Positions 20,821 through 30,857 of a stretch of DNA of 41,419 nucleotides are shown here, in pieces. The notes below the pieces were generated by a model. The model had not been told where the DNA came from. It saw only the letters and a program-made list of their open reading frames with translations, and ran no database searches. Origin of the DNA: an uncultured Clostridia bacterium (GTDB taxonomy: Bacteria > Bacillota > Clostridia > TANB77 > CAG-508); NCBI GenBank assembly GCA_947632585.1, contig CANRPS010000009.1:1-41419 (forward strand), written 5' to 3'. A program made the position numbers and the translations under genes. The first letter of the stretch is position 1; each line of letters opens with the position of its first letter.

Positions 20821-22245
20821 TTATTTAATGATACTAACCTTAAACTCTCCATTTTCTTCTAAATAAATTACCATAGTAAATAACTTGTTTTGAGAATTAT
20901 CTTCTTGATTAGATATTTTCACAGAATATTGATATACATTTGTTGAAATACTTTTTTCATTTTCTTGTATTTCAAAATCATTTTTATTAAAAAAGTTATT
21001 TACAATAAAATTTTCAAATTCTTCATAAGTAGGATAATAATTACTTTTCTGTGCTAAATTTAGTTTGTCATACACAAATTTATATTTTTTATCATTTATA
21101 GCTGATATGATTCTATCAATACAATATTTTCCTCTTTGTTTTGGTAATGCAAAATTGAAAGCATTGATATATTGAAGTGTTTCTGTGGTATAATTATCTA
21201 ACACAATATTATAATCTATAAGACTTTTTGCACTAAAAATGTATCTTTTTCCGCTTGTGCCTATACCAACAAATTCAACAAAAGAATTATTTCTAGTTGA
21301 AGAATACTTCTCTATTTTATCATAAGTTATCTCATTTCTAGTTGTTTCCATTTCATTTTTAAAACTTTCAAAAGAAGAATAACTTAGTTCCCTATATTTT
21401 TCGTTCATTGTATTATATAAATGTTCTAAATCAAAAGATAAATCAAACTGAAATTTTTTATATAATTCTAAAATGCAATCTACTTCCCCTAAAGAGATAT
21501 TGCTTAAATCATACATATTAGATTGATTTTTTTCTATATCTTTTAAATTTTGTACTTGTAAAATATCATTTTCTTTTAAATTTAAATAATTATGCTTTTG
21601 AAGATATTGATATGGATATATAGAAAAAGTTTCGTTTTTATTGTCCCTTTTAATAAACATTGCTTCATTACTAATTCCTGTATCTGTTTCGATTCTATAT
21701 TTTACTACATATATAATTTTATATTTATCAATATGTTGCTCATATATATCATCAATATTAAATCTTGGTAATTCTTTTTTTCCATATAAATTGATTATAG
21801 TATCTTTATTAATATTTAAATCTTGTATAGCTTCAGGATCAATTAAATTTAAAAAATTGTCTTCATCTCCCTGTTCTGTTGATTCTATATAATCTTGTAT
21901 TGAACCATAAGTATTGTAATAATTTTTCATACATTTTTTTATTAAAAAGTAAATTCTTGTACTATTTGCCTTTTGTAATGTTGATTTTACATTTTCTTGG
22001 TCAATGCTATTATCTGTATTTTCATTTGTATTACTTGAATCCATAATAATATTTTCATCTATTACAACATTATTTTCTGCTTGTTTTTTTTCAGTCTCTA
22101 TTGTATTTGATTCTAAAAGATTATTATTTTTATTTGATTCATCATTTTTTAAAATTAAAAATATAATAACAGCTATAATAATTGTTATTAGTACAAATAA
22201 TACCAATACTAAATATTTCAATATTTTACTTGTTTTATTTTTCAT
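20821..22245 (-). CDS. hypothetical membrane-anchored protein of the T4SS-like locus
   Basis: 474 aa; N-terminal TM plus long extracytoplasmic domain. Confidence 0.6.
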   Translation of the reverse strand: MKNKTSKILKYLVLVLFVLITIIIAVIIFLILKNDESNKNNNLLESNTIETEKKQAENNVVIDENIIMDSSNTNENTDNSIDQENVKSTLQKANSTRIYFLIKKCMKNYYNTYGSIQDYIESTEQGDEDNFLNLIDPEAIQDLNINKDTIINLYGKKELPRFNIDDIYEQHIDKYKIIYVVKYRIETDTGISNEAMFIKRDNKNETFSIYPYQYLQKHNYLNLKENDILQVQNLKDIEKNQSNMYDLSNISLGEVDCILELYKKFQFDLSFDLEHLYNTMNEKYRELSYSSFESFKNEMETTRNEITYDKIEKYSSTRNNSFVEFVGIGTSGKRYIFSAKSLIDYNIVLDNYTTETLQYINAFNFALPKQRGKYCIDRIISAINDKKYKFVYDKLNLAQKSNYYPTYEEFENFIVNNFFNKNDFEIQENEKSISTNVYQYSVKISNQEDNSQNKLFTMVIYLEENGEFKVSIIK

Positions 22246-22271
22246 ATTACCTCGCTTCTTAGCGTTTTTCT

Positions 22272-22859
22272 TTAACGTTTATGATAAATTTGCATAGAAT
22301 TATTATTTATATTAATACGTATAAATATTTTTGTTTTATATTCATCATCTAACTCAAATGTAATTAATAATTTATTCTCTTCCTGCATTTCATATGTTTC
22401 AAAAGTTGCATGAGATGCATCTACAAGACCTTTTTTATATGTGTATTCTTTTACTTTTATATTAAATTCTTCTTTATCTTTTATATAATTTTTTATTTCT
22501 TCTGGAATATCATCTATTTCAAAATCAAAGTTATTTAATTGTTCTCTACTATACTTTCCATCTCCTGATTCGTCTTCATTATAGAATAAATAATCTGTAT
22601 CATTATAATCTATTTCATTACTATTTACTTCATTATTTCCTACTTCATTATTTTCCACTTCATTATAATTTTTTTCATTCTCATCTGTAGTATTAACTTT
22701 ATTTGCATTGTTTTCGGAAAGATTCATTACTTCTTTTTTTTCATAATCAGTTTTTATATGTTTTTTTATTATTATTATCATAAAACATAAGCAACATATT
22801 AAAATTACAATTAGAGAAATCAATATAGCTTTCCTTTTCATAAATTTATCTCCTATCAA
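22272..22859 (-). CDS. membrane-anchored accessory protein, paralogous to 18926-19525
   Basis: 195 aa; N-terminal TM; N/E-rich linker (NEVENNEVGNNEVNSNEIDYND). Confidence 0.55.
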   Translation of the reverse strand: MIGDKFMKRKAILISLIVILICCLCFMIIIIKKHIKTDYEKKEVMNLSENNANKVNTTDENEKNYNEVENNEVGNNEVNSNEIDYNDTDYLFYNEDESGDGKYSREQLNNFDFEIDDIPEEIKNYIKDKEEFNIKVKEYTYKKGLVDASHATFETYEMQEENKLLITFELDDEYKTKIFIRININNNSMQIYHKR

Positions 22860-23485
22860 ATATAAAATAATTTTTTGCAGCTCGATTTATTTCTTGTTGT
22901 GTAAAAATTCTACTATTATATCCTTTTCCAATAGCATTTCTTTTATTTGGATCCATTACAGAAATACCCCCTGTAGAATTAATTTTCCATAAAACAATAA
23001 AATGTCCATAACTGGTAAATAATCCTGGTCCTTGAGAAGATATGACTAAATCTCCTTCTTTCATATTTTCAACAACTAAGTTTATGTTTTTAGTTGAGAT
23101 AACATTACAATTTAAATTATAATGTTCTGCCCCAGCAGCAAAAATATCCCAACCCGTACCAGTTCCAGATATATAATATTTATTTCCACACCAATTTACA
23201 ATATCTTCTGGTGTTACTCTCTTTCCTAACATCATTGAAACAACCATAGCTAATGCTGTCGGACCACATCCACAACTAGCAATTGTCCCAGATCCATATT
23301 TTACGTGTGCATAGTCTCCTTGGTAATATTGATATAAACCACCATAGTTAGTTTCAGCCGCTGTTATTCCGTAATTCTGATAATTTTAAAACATCTACTT
23401 TATCAAGTATATAGAATAATCCTATTATATCAACTATTGTTGTTATAATTCCTGCTATAAGCATTATCTTCTTTATTTTTTTCAC
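22846..23485 (-). CDS. membrane-anchored C39-like cysteine peptidase; full-length product (about 212 aa) requires a +1 shift at in-frame CGG 23371-23369
   Basis: GTG start at 23485 with AAGGAGA RBS; VKKIKKIMLIAGIITTIVDIIGLFYILDKVDVLKLSEL / GITAAETNYGGLYQYYQGDYAHVKYGSGTIASCGCGPTALAMVVSMM...GHFIVLWKINSTGGISVMDPNKR (Cys and His motifs). Confidence 0.8.
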
Positions 23486-23504
23486 AGAATTTCTCCTTTA
23501 TTTG

Positions 23505-25415
23505 CTAAATATCAGTTTTTTTATCTTCTCTGTATGCTGTAAGATTATCTTTTGTTCGTATTGGGGTTGCAGTTACTTCTCTATTGTTACTATTATCTTC
23601 ATCTTTATCATCGTTTTCCCCACTATTTAGCATCACATTTTGTTCTTGTCTTGATCTTCTTCTTAATTGTTCTGCTGCTATTTCTCTATTTCTTCTCCTT
23701 GCTTCTTTTCCTTTTTTTGCTTTTTCTTCTTTGGATTCTATTTCTTTTATTTTATCTACAATTTTATCGAATCCTTGATCTCCTAAAATTTGTTTTATTT
23801 GATCAGGTTCTTGTACAATTAACTCTTTCATTTGATCTTTAGCCATATTAACTTTATCTTCTTTAGCTTTTTTAGTTAAAGTTGCCTTTTTCCTTTCAAC
23901 CTTAGCTTCTATTTCATCTGATGTCATTCCATCTCTTATTTTAACCTGTTCTCTAGCTTTTCTATCTATTTCTGCTTCTTCTTCACTTGTAAGTTCAACA
24001 TCTTTTTGTAATATAGTTCTTGAAATTTCTTCTACCATTTGTTCTTCTTCTGAGAATCCTTCACCCAAAGCTTCTTCTTCAGAGCTTTGTACTCTACTTG
24101 TCTTTCTGTCTCTTACATTTTTTCTAGCTTGTTCTTCTATTTCTTCTTGAGATTTAGTTCCTTGTGTTGGTTTTCCATCAACTCCATTTGCATCTAATAA
24201 TTGTAATCTATTTGATAATCCGCTTTCTCCATTTTTTAATCCCTGTCTTGTGTTATTATACATATTTGGTCTATTGGCTGTTGATATTCCTTGACGTCTT
24301 CCATTCATATCATCATAAAGTTGTCTCATCAACATAACTAAATTAGCCTTTGATTGTGCATCTGCATCTGGTGCCATTTCAATCATTGTTCTCATTAGTT
24401 TTCTAAATTCTGGATTTCTCATCATCTGAATATAGTTTTCAGAAAGACCTCCTTTTAGTTCAGTTTGTAACAAAGCTTGATTAAATGCAAACAAACTTGC
24501 TAATTCTCTAATTCCAAGTTTTGCATTTTCTGGATCTCTGAACATTGGCATAGATTCACCTGTAAATTGTTTTCCTGACATTGTTACTGGAATTGCTATA
24601 TATTTTATAGCTCCATTTCCATTTCCAATTGCATTTCCATTTGCTTTGCCTTTAAGTATATCTCTTGTAGTTATACCATTTTTACCAGGTAAAATTCCTA
24701 TCTTACTTCTTTTAGCAACAAACCTATGTACCCCTTGTTCAAAAAATATACTTGGTCTTGTCAATCTTCTCATGTTTATATTCGGACTAGTTATGCTATG
24801 CTTACTATTTTTCGAATCTATTCTTACCTTTCTATTTTGACTTATATAAGTATTACTTCTACCTCTTTCATATAATGTTGGTCTACCTCCTTTTATAGCA
24901 TTTACAATTTGAGAATTTGATTGATTTATAACAATGCCTTTTCTTCCTCCTTTTATTTGTCTAGTATAATTTTTTCCTATTTGACGCATAAAACCTGTAA
25001 TTTGGCGACCCATATTACGTATATTTCCACCTTGACTCATAAAACCTATCGCATTTACAAGACCTACAACAACGCCAACTCCGCCGCCTCCTGAAGGGGC
25101 ACTCATATTCATATTACCCATATTTTCAAGATTAGAAAAGTCTTTGTTCATCATATATGATGGTTGCTGATAAGATGGTTGCATTGAGGTAGGTTGTGCT
25201 TGATCATTATTTACAGCAGCAGGATCTTGAGCCTTTGGTTTGTCTTTTAAAAATTCTACTTTCGACTTTCCTCCAGCTCCTTCTATCAATGGTAATTCTC
25301 CTGTCAACATATTACTTAATTTATCCTTGAAAAATGATTTTATAGAAGAAATCATATACATTAAAATACCTATTGATCCCCCTAAAGATAAAAATACCAT
25401 TATAAATAAATTCAT
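23505..25415 (-). CDS. T4SS-locus protein of unknown function, N-terminal TM, basic/glycine middle, charged C-terminus
   Basis: 636 aa ORF in the operon with flanking RBS. Confidence 0.6.
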   Translation of the reverse strand: MNLFIMVFLSLGGSIGILMYMISSIKSFFKDKLSNMLTGELPLIEGAGGKSKVEFLKDKPKAQDPAAVNNDQAQPTSMQPSYQQPSYMMNKDFSNLENMGNMNMSAPSGGGGVGVVVGLVNAIGFMSQGGNIRNMGRQITGFMRQIGKNYTRQIKGGRKGIVINQSNSQIVNAIKGGRPTLYERGRSNTYISQNRKVRIDSKNSKHSITSPNINMRRLTRPSIFFEQGVHRFVAKRSKIGILPGKNGITTRDILKGKANGNAIGNGNGAIKYIAIPVTMSGKQFTGESMPMFRDPENAKLGIRELASLFAFNQALLQTELKGGLSENYIQMMRNPEFRKLMRTMIEMAPDADAQSKANLVMLMRQLYDDMNGRRQGISTANRPNMYNNTRQGLKNGESGLSNRLQLLDANGVDGKPTQGTKSQEEIEEQARKNVRDRKTSRVQSSEEEALGEGFSEEEQMVEEISRTILQKDVELTSEEEAEIDRKAREQVKIRDGMTSDEIEAKVERKKATLTKKAKEDKVNMAKDQMKELIVQEPDQIKQILGDQGFDKIVDKIKEIESKEEKAKKGKEARRRNREIAAEQLRRRSRQEQNVMLNSGENDDKDEDNSNNREVTATPIRTKDNLTAYREDKKTDI

Positions 25416-25428
25416 TTTTTCCTCCTTA

Positions 25429-27174
25429 CTATTGCTTTAAAATCGTTTCTAATAATAATCTAGCTAAAATTGCTAAAATTACTTGTATAAATGATATTAT
25501 TGCATACACTTTAATCCAGGCTTTATATCCATTTGTACTAGCATTCTTAGCTTTTAATGCATATATTCCAATTATTATAAATCCAATTACAGCTAAAAAC
25601 ATCATGAAAAACATTCTTACAATCATGCCTAATGCTAAAAAGAAGTTTGCTAAAGCTAAGCCGATATAGGCAAAAACATATAATGCCTTTTTTCCATATA
25701 AATATATATTAGTTAAACTAGCCATGTATCTTACATATCCTGTCGGGGTTGTACTAAATGTATATATATTATCTTGAACTGCCACTCTTATTGGTCCTTC
25801 ATATTTATTTACTCCTCCGACTAAATTTACTTTTGTAAAAATTATATCAGATAAATACATACATAGAGCTTCTATTATAATTGTTCCAACTAACATAAGA
25901 AAAGCTATTTCAATTTTTTGCAATGCTGACATATGTTGTCTTTTTTCATCTAAAGAACCTGATATTGAAGATTTCACCAAACCAACTCCATGCCACAACA
26001 TTGATATTAATAATATTGCAGCAATAATATACATCAATCCATGTATTATAGATGCAACAAAATTTCTTATTGTTACCCATATTACTCCTTCTGTATCATC
26101 TTTTACCAAAAAATTAGCTTTTGTAAAGTTTACTTTATTTGTTGCTAATGTATATATATCTGTTCTAATTACAGGTATAGGAGAAGTATCTGTAAATTCA
26201 TGAGATTGTCCATCTTCATCTTTTTCTTTTATTGATACATCATAACCTGAAGAGGTTCCTTCTGTAAAATTAACATAACTATTTAATAATCTTGGGTTAT
26301 CCATAGGTGCAATATTAGCTTTCTCTGGATCATCCTTTTCTTGTGCTGTTGTTCTTTTATCTGCTGCTTTTAATTCATCTGGCGTATACATTATATCTAT
26401 ATTGTCCATTCCTGTTTGAACAGCATTTGCTATTGTTTGAAATACATCTCCTATAGTTATAATTACATCTAAAAAGGCTGTTACTACGCTTTCAATTATA
26501 TGAGATAAAAATTCCGCAACTACTTCTCCTGTTTCTATAACACTTACCACATTATCATACATAGAGCTGTCATTTGCATCAACATCTTGAGCACCCTCTG
26601 GTTGTGTCATCCATAAACGTTTTGCATCATCTCCAGTATAAACTTTTGTTGCTTCAACCACATAATCATAATATACTATTTGCACTAATCCATCGTCTAC
26701 TTGTCTTGGCGTAGCTTTAGACTCAAATGGTCCATCAGTAACACCTTCTATAACAACATCCCATGAGGTACCTTTTTGTAATTTTCCATAACTATCTTCA
26801 TATCCAAAAATATTTCTCAGTGTCTTTTCCTTAACCCATGTATGTGAAGATTTTATCTTGCTATCTTTTATATAAATCTTTGCTAATTCTCTTTTTCCTA
26901 ATTTTATTCTATAATTTCCTTTTTCTTCTATAATTTCTACTTTTGTACTTACCCTTAAGGGGCTTTTTAATGTTTGTCCTGTATAACCATAATCTTCTCT
27001 TAAAGTTTTAACGACGTCTGCTTCATCCTGTCCTGTAATAAAATGTTCATATGTATTATAAAAAATATATAAATCGCCTTTTTTTATGTCTTTAACCGCT
27101 GCTTCACAGCTTTTGCTACATAAGACTATAAAAAGAATTATATATATAAACATTTTCTTTACATATTTTCTCAC
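25429..27174 (-). CDS. VirB6/TrbL-like polytopic membrane protein, paralogue 1
   Basis: 581 aa; signal peptide, large extracytoplasmic domain, C-terminal TM cluster; shared YEGPIRVAVQDNIYTFSTTPTGYVRYMASL. Confidence 0.65.
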   Translation of the reverse strand: MRKYVKKMFIYIILFIVLCSKSCEAAVKDIKKGDLYIFYNTYEHFITGQDEADVVKTLREDYGYTGQTLKSPLRVSTKVEIIEEKGNYRIKLGKRELAKIYIKDSKIKSSHTWVKEKTLRNIFGYEDSYGKLQKGTSWDVVIEGVTDGPFESKATPRQVDDGLVQIVYYDYVVEATKVYTGDDAKRLWMTQPEGAQDVDANDSSMYDNVVSVIETGEVVAEFLSHIIESVVTAFLDVIITIGDVFQTIANAVQTGMDNIDIMYTPDELKAADKRTTAQEKDDPEKANIAPMDNPRLLNSYVNFTEGTSSGYDVSIKEKDEDGQSHEFTDTSPIPVIRTDIYTLATNKVNFTKANFLVKDDTEGVIWVTIRNFVASIIHGLMYIIAAILLISMLWHGVGLVKSSISGSLDEKRQHMSALQKIEIAFLMLVGTIIIEALCMYLSDIIFTKVNLVGGVNKYEGPIRVAVQDNIYTFSTTPTGYVRYMASLTNIYLYGKKALYVFAYIGLALANFFLALGMIVRMFFMMFLAVIGFIIIGIYALKAKNASTNGYKAWIKVYAIISFIQVILAILARLLLETILKQ

Positions 27175-27205
27175 ATATTGCCCCCCCTTCTTTTCATTCT
27201 TTATA

Positions 27206-29029
27206 CTATTTTACAGCTACCTCCATAATAATCTTAAATAAAATTCCCATCACAATTTGTATTACTGCTAAAGATGCATAAATTGATATCCAAGATTTAT
27301 ATTTATGCATTGCTGTGCCGTTATTTTCTATAATATACATTATAACAATTATAAATCCAACAACTGCAAGCAACATCATCAGAATCATTCTAATCATCAT
27401 TATTATCAAAAAAAGTAAATTTGACCATGCTAATAAAATATATATTCCTACATACATTGCTTTTGTTGTATTTAATTTTATATTAGAAATGTCTGCCATA
27501 TATCTTATATAACCAGTTGGCGTTGTACTAAAAGTATATATATCATCTTGAACCACCACTCTTATTGGTCCTTCATATGTATCTCCACCTATTTTTCCAA
27601 TTTCTCCTAAGAACATTTGACTACCATAAATAAGTAATGCTTCCAATATTAAAGTCCCTACTAACATAACAACTGCTTTAGCAAGTTTTTCTAATACTTC
27701 TTTATGTCTTCTGGCAGATTCTGCATTTGCTCCATTAATACTATCTTTTACTATAAGTATTGCATTCCAAATTAGAACTAAAATTAAAATTCCTATAGTA
27801 ATATACATGGCAGCATGAACTATTGATGCAATGAAGTTTCTTATATATAGCCAACTATCGTTTTGATTATTTCTTATGTCTAAAAAATTAACATCTACCA
27901 TTTGAACTTTATTTCCCGCTAATGTAAATAAATCTACACTAATAAGAGGTATTTTTGAATCTTCATTGAATCCATATGTTTGATCTTCGTTTTCTTCTTC
28001 TTCATTTTTTTCAATAGTTTTTGGCTTTAAAGGTATTGTTATTACTTCTTGCCCTTCAAAATGTTTATCTGTTGATGTACCTTCTTCAAACTTTATATAT
28101 GCATTAGGATTTGTTGGACTATCTTGATTTCTACCTTTTAATTCACTTGGTTTAAATGATATTTTTAAGTTACTTATTCCATTTGACTCAAATCCTGTTT
28201 GTATAAAGTTTGCAAAAATTTGAGGAACATCTCCAAATATTAATTTCACTAAATCTAAAAGCAAACTTACAATATTTTCAATGGGATTAGTTATCCAAGA
28301 ATTTAATGTTTGATTCCAACCTACTGCAGTTTCTATTAATCCTGTTTCTTCTTCTGGCTCATCAAAAATTTCTACTTTTTCTTCTAGCTCTGGTTTTGCA
28401 TTTTTCATATCATCACCAGAATATACTTTTTCAACTTCTGCCGAATATAACTTATACGACTCTGTTGAATAAAATGCATTTGGTGTTCCGTTATCTGTTG
28501 TTCCTTTTTCAGGTATATTTACTTCTAGTATTACATCCCATGATATATTTTCAATATCAGATGTCATAAAATCTGTCGTATCCCCATCATATCCTAGATA
28601 CTTTATAATATATTCACCGGGTATTGCTCCTGCAGCAATTGCAAGGTTTTGATTTTTTTGTATGTCTCCAGGCATCTCTCCTAGAAACATATCTCCTAAA
28701 TATACATTATAACATCCTGCCATACCTCCTACTGGTCCTGTTACTTTTACCGTTGATTTAATCATTAAATGATTTGTTAATGTGTCTTCTTCAAAAAAAT
28801 CTCCATTGGTTCCTCTGATATCACATTTATTCAGTATACTTAAGATACTTTCTCTGCTTCCTAAAGTAGTTTTAGTACTTTTGGCTGTTAATCCATCTGC
28901 TTTTGCATACATTAATTGAATTAATGTCCATCCTCCGTCACATACTTTTCCATATACTTTATCTTTGAATCCATAGATAGTAAAAATCAATATTATTATT
29001 ATAAATGTTCTTGTAATAAGTTTTTTCAA
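27206..29029 (-). CDS. VirB6/TrbL-like polytopic membrane protein, paralogue 2
   Basis: 607 aa; YEGPIRVVVQDDIYTFSTTPTGYIRYMADI; N-terminus near-identical to 29082-30812. Confidence 0.65.
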   Translation of the reverse strand: MKKLITRTFIIIILIFTIYGFKDKVYGKVCDGGWTLIQLMYAKADGLTAKSTKTTLGSRESILSILNKCDIRGTNGDFFEEDTLTNHLMIKSTVKVTGPVGGMAGCYNVYLGDMFLGEMPGDIQKNQNLAIAAGAIPGEYIIKYLGYDGDTTDFMTSDIENISWDVILEVNIPEKGTTDNGTPNAFYSTESYKLYSAEVEKVYSGDDMKNAKPELEEKVEIFDEPEEETGLIETAVGWNQTLNSWITNPIENIVSLLLDLVKLIFGDVPQIFANFIQTGFESNGISNLKISFKPSELKGRNQDSPTNPNAYIKFEEGTSTDKHFEGQEVITIPLKPKTIEKNEEEENEDQTYGFNEDSKIPLISVDLFTLAGNKVQMVDVNFLDIRNNQNDSWLYIRNFIASIVHAAMYITIGILILVLIWNAILIVKDSINGANAESARRHKEVLEKLAKAVVMLVGTLILEALLIYGSQMFLGEIGKIGGDTYEGPIRVVVQDDIYTFSTTPTGYIRYMADISNIKLNTTKAMYVGIYILLAWSNLLFLIIMMIRMILMMLLAVVGFIIVIMYIIENNGTAMHKYKSWISIYASLAVIQIVMGILFKIIMEVAVK

Positions 29030-29081
29030 TTAATTTTCCTCCTATCTATAAATTTTTCATTTATTTTATACAAAATTAATT

Positions 29082-30812
29082 CTACTTAACATTAGTTAAT
29101 ATTAATTTTGCTATAATTGCTAAAACTATTTGTATTGCTGCTATTGAAGCATATACAATTACCCAAGTTTTATATCCAAGCATACTAGTTGTTTTCGATG
29201 ATAATACATTTTTCAAAACAACAACAAATCCAAATACTGCTAAAAACATCATCATAATCATTCTTAAAACCATTGCAATCAAGCAAATTAAATTTGACCA
29301 TGCAAGTATTACATATTCAATAACATATAATGCCTTTTCTTCATATCTATCAAGATTTTCCATTTCTGCCATATATCTTATATATCCTGTTGGTGTTGTA
29401 CTAAAACTATAACCAGCTTCTTCAACATTTACTCTTATAGGTCCTTCATACGTATCTTCAATATTAACATCTTTTAGAATCAAATTACATGAATAAATAC
29501 ATAAAGCTTCTATCACTATTGTTCCAACTAACATAATTACACCCATTGCAAAATTCTGTAATATTTCCGTTTGATTTTGCTTTTCTTTTGGCGAAGTAAA
29601 AGTATGTGTAACTAAATATATTCCATTAACTATTAATCCCATAATTAAAAAAGCTGCTATAACATACATAAAACCATGTATTAATGACGCTACAAAATTT
29701 CTTATTATTAACCAGATATCTGTTTCATTTCCAGTTTTTTCTAAAAAATTAGCTTTTACAAAATCTACCTTATCTGCTGCTAATGTATATAAGTCTACAC
29801 TAATTACTGGTATTTTTGTTTTATATGTAAAGCCATATAAATTTTTATCATCTTTCTTTATTGTTATGTCGTCCTCTTTTTTCAGACCTATTTGATCATT
29901 AATATCAACATAAACATCAAGATCTGCATGTTTTCCTGTACTTGAATCATTTTCTTCTTTAGTAAAATCTATTATGTCATAACATAATTTCCAATTTTTA
30001 AATCCTGTTTGAGCAATATTAGCTAACCTTTGTGGAAAATCTCCAAAAACTTCTCTTATAAAATCTAAAAATAAATTTATTATGCTTTCCAACGGATGGC
30101 TTGTAAAGTCCCAAACTTCTTCTACTGCATTTTTTGCTTTTCTCCAATTTTCACCTATTTTTCCGAAAAAACCAGGTTCTTTTTCTTCTGCTCCATCAAA
30201 AATTTCTACTATTCCTCCTGGTGATGGTGGATTTTTCATATCATTACCAGAATATACATTTTCAACATTTACTGAATATTTTTTATATTCATTATTTAAA
30301 AGTTCCCCTCTTTCAGGGACTTCTGCTTCTATTATTATATCCCATGATATTGGTTCTTTCATAGATATAAGGTCTTCTTCTGGTCTTTCACATCCCAATT
30401 TATTCATTATGTCTTCAAGAGAAATTCCTCCGTTCATATCAATATTAAGACCTTCATTTTGATTAATTTCATATTGAGAGCCTAATTTATAATCTGATAA
30501 AAATACTGAAAAATAATTATCTATAGACGCTTTTCCTAATACTCTTACTGTTGCTTTAAACACTAAATGATTTGTTAATGTATCTGCTTGGTATTTATCT
30601 CCTGTGACACATAGATTTATGCTATCTAATATATTAGTACCATCCATATAAAAATTATTACTTGTGGCTGTTAATTCATCATAGATTGAATACACTCTTT
30701 GAAATAAAGTCCATCCTCCGTTACATACTTTTCCATATACTTTACCTTTAAATCCGTAGATAGTAAAAATCAATATAATTATTATAAATGTTCTTGTAAT
30801 AAGTTTTTTCAA
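29082..30812 (-). CDS. VirB6/TrbL-like polytopic membrane protein, paralogue 3
   Basis: 576 aa; YEGPIRVNVEEAGYSFSTTPTGYIRYMAEM; leader MKKLITRTFIIIILIFTIYGFKGKVYGKVC. Confidence 0.65.
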   Translation of the reverse strand: MKKLITRTFIIIILIFTIYGFKGKVYGKVCNGGWTLFQRVYSIYDELTATSNNFYMDGTNILDSINLCVTGDKYQADTLTNHLVFKATVRVLGKASIDNYFSVFLSDYKLGSQYEINQNEGLNIDMNGGISLEDIMNKLGCERPEEDLISMKEPISWDIIIEAEVPERGELLNNEYKKYSVNVENVYSGNDMKNPPSPGGIVEIFDGAEEKEPGFFGKIGENWRKAKNAVEEVWDFTSHPLESIINLFLDFIREVFGDFPQRLANIAQTGFKNWKLCYDIIDFTKEENDSSTGKHADLDVYVDINDQIGLKKEDDITIKKDDKNLYGFTYKTKIPVISVDLYTLAADKVDFVKANFLEKTGNETDIWLIIRNFVASLIHGFMYVIAAFLIMGLIVNGIYLVTHTFTSPKEKQNQTEILQNFAMGVIMLVGTIVIEALCIYSCNLILKDVNIEDTYEGPIRVNVEEAGYSFSTTPTGYIRYMAEMENLDRYEEKALYVIEYVILAWSNLICLIAMVLRMIMMMFLAVFGFVVVLKNVLSSKTTSMLGYKTWVIVYASIAAIQIVLAIIAKLILTNVK

Positions 30813-30857
30813 TTAATTTTCCTCCTATCTACAAATTTTTCATTTATTTTATTTTTC

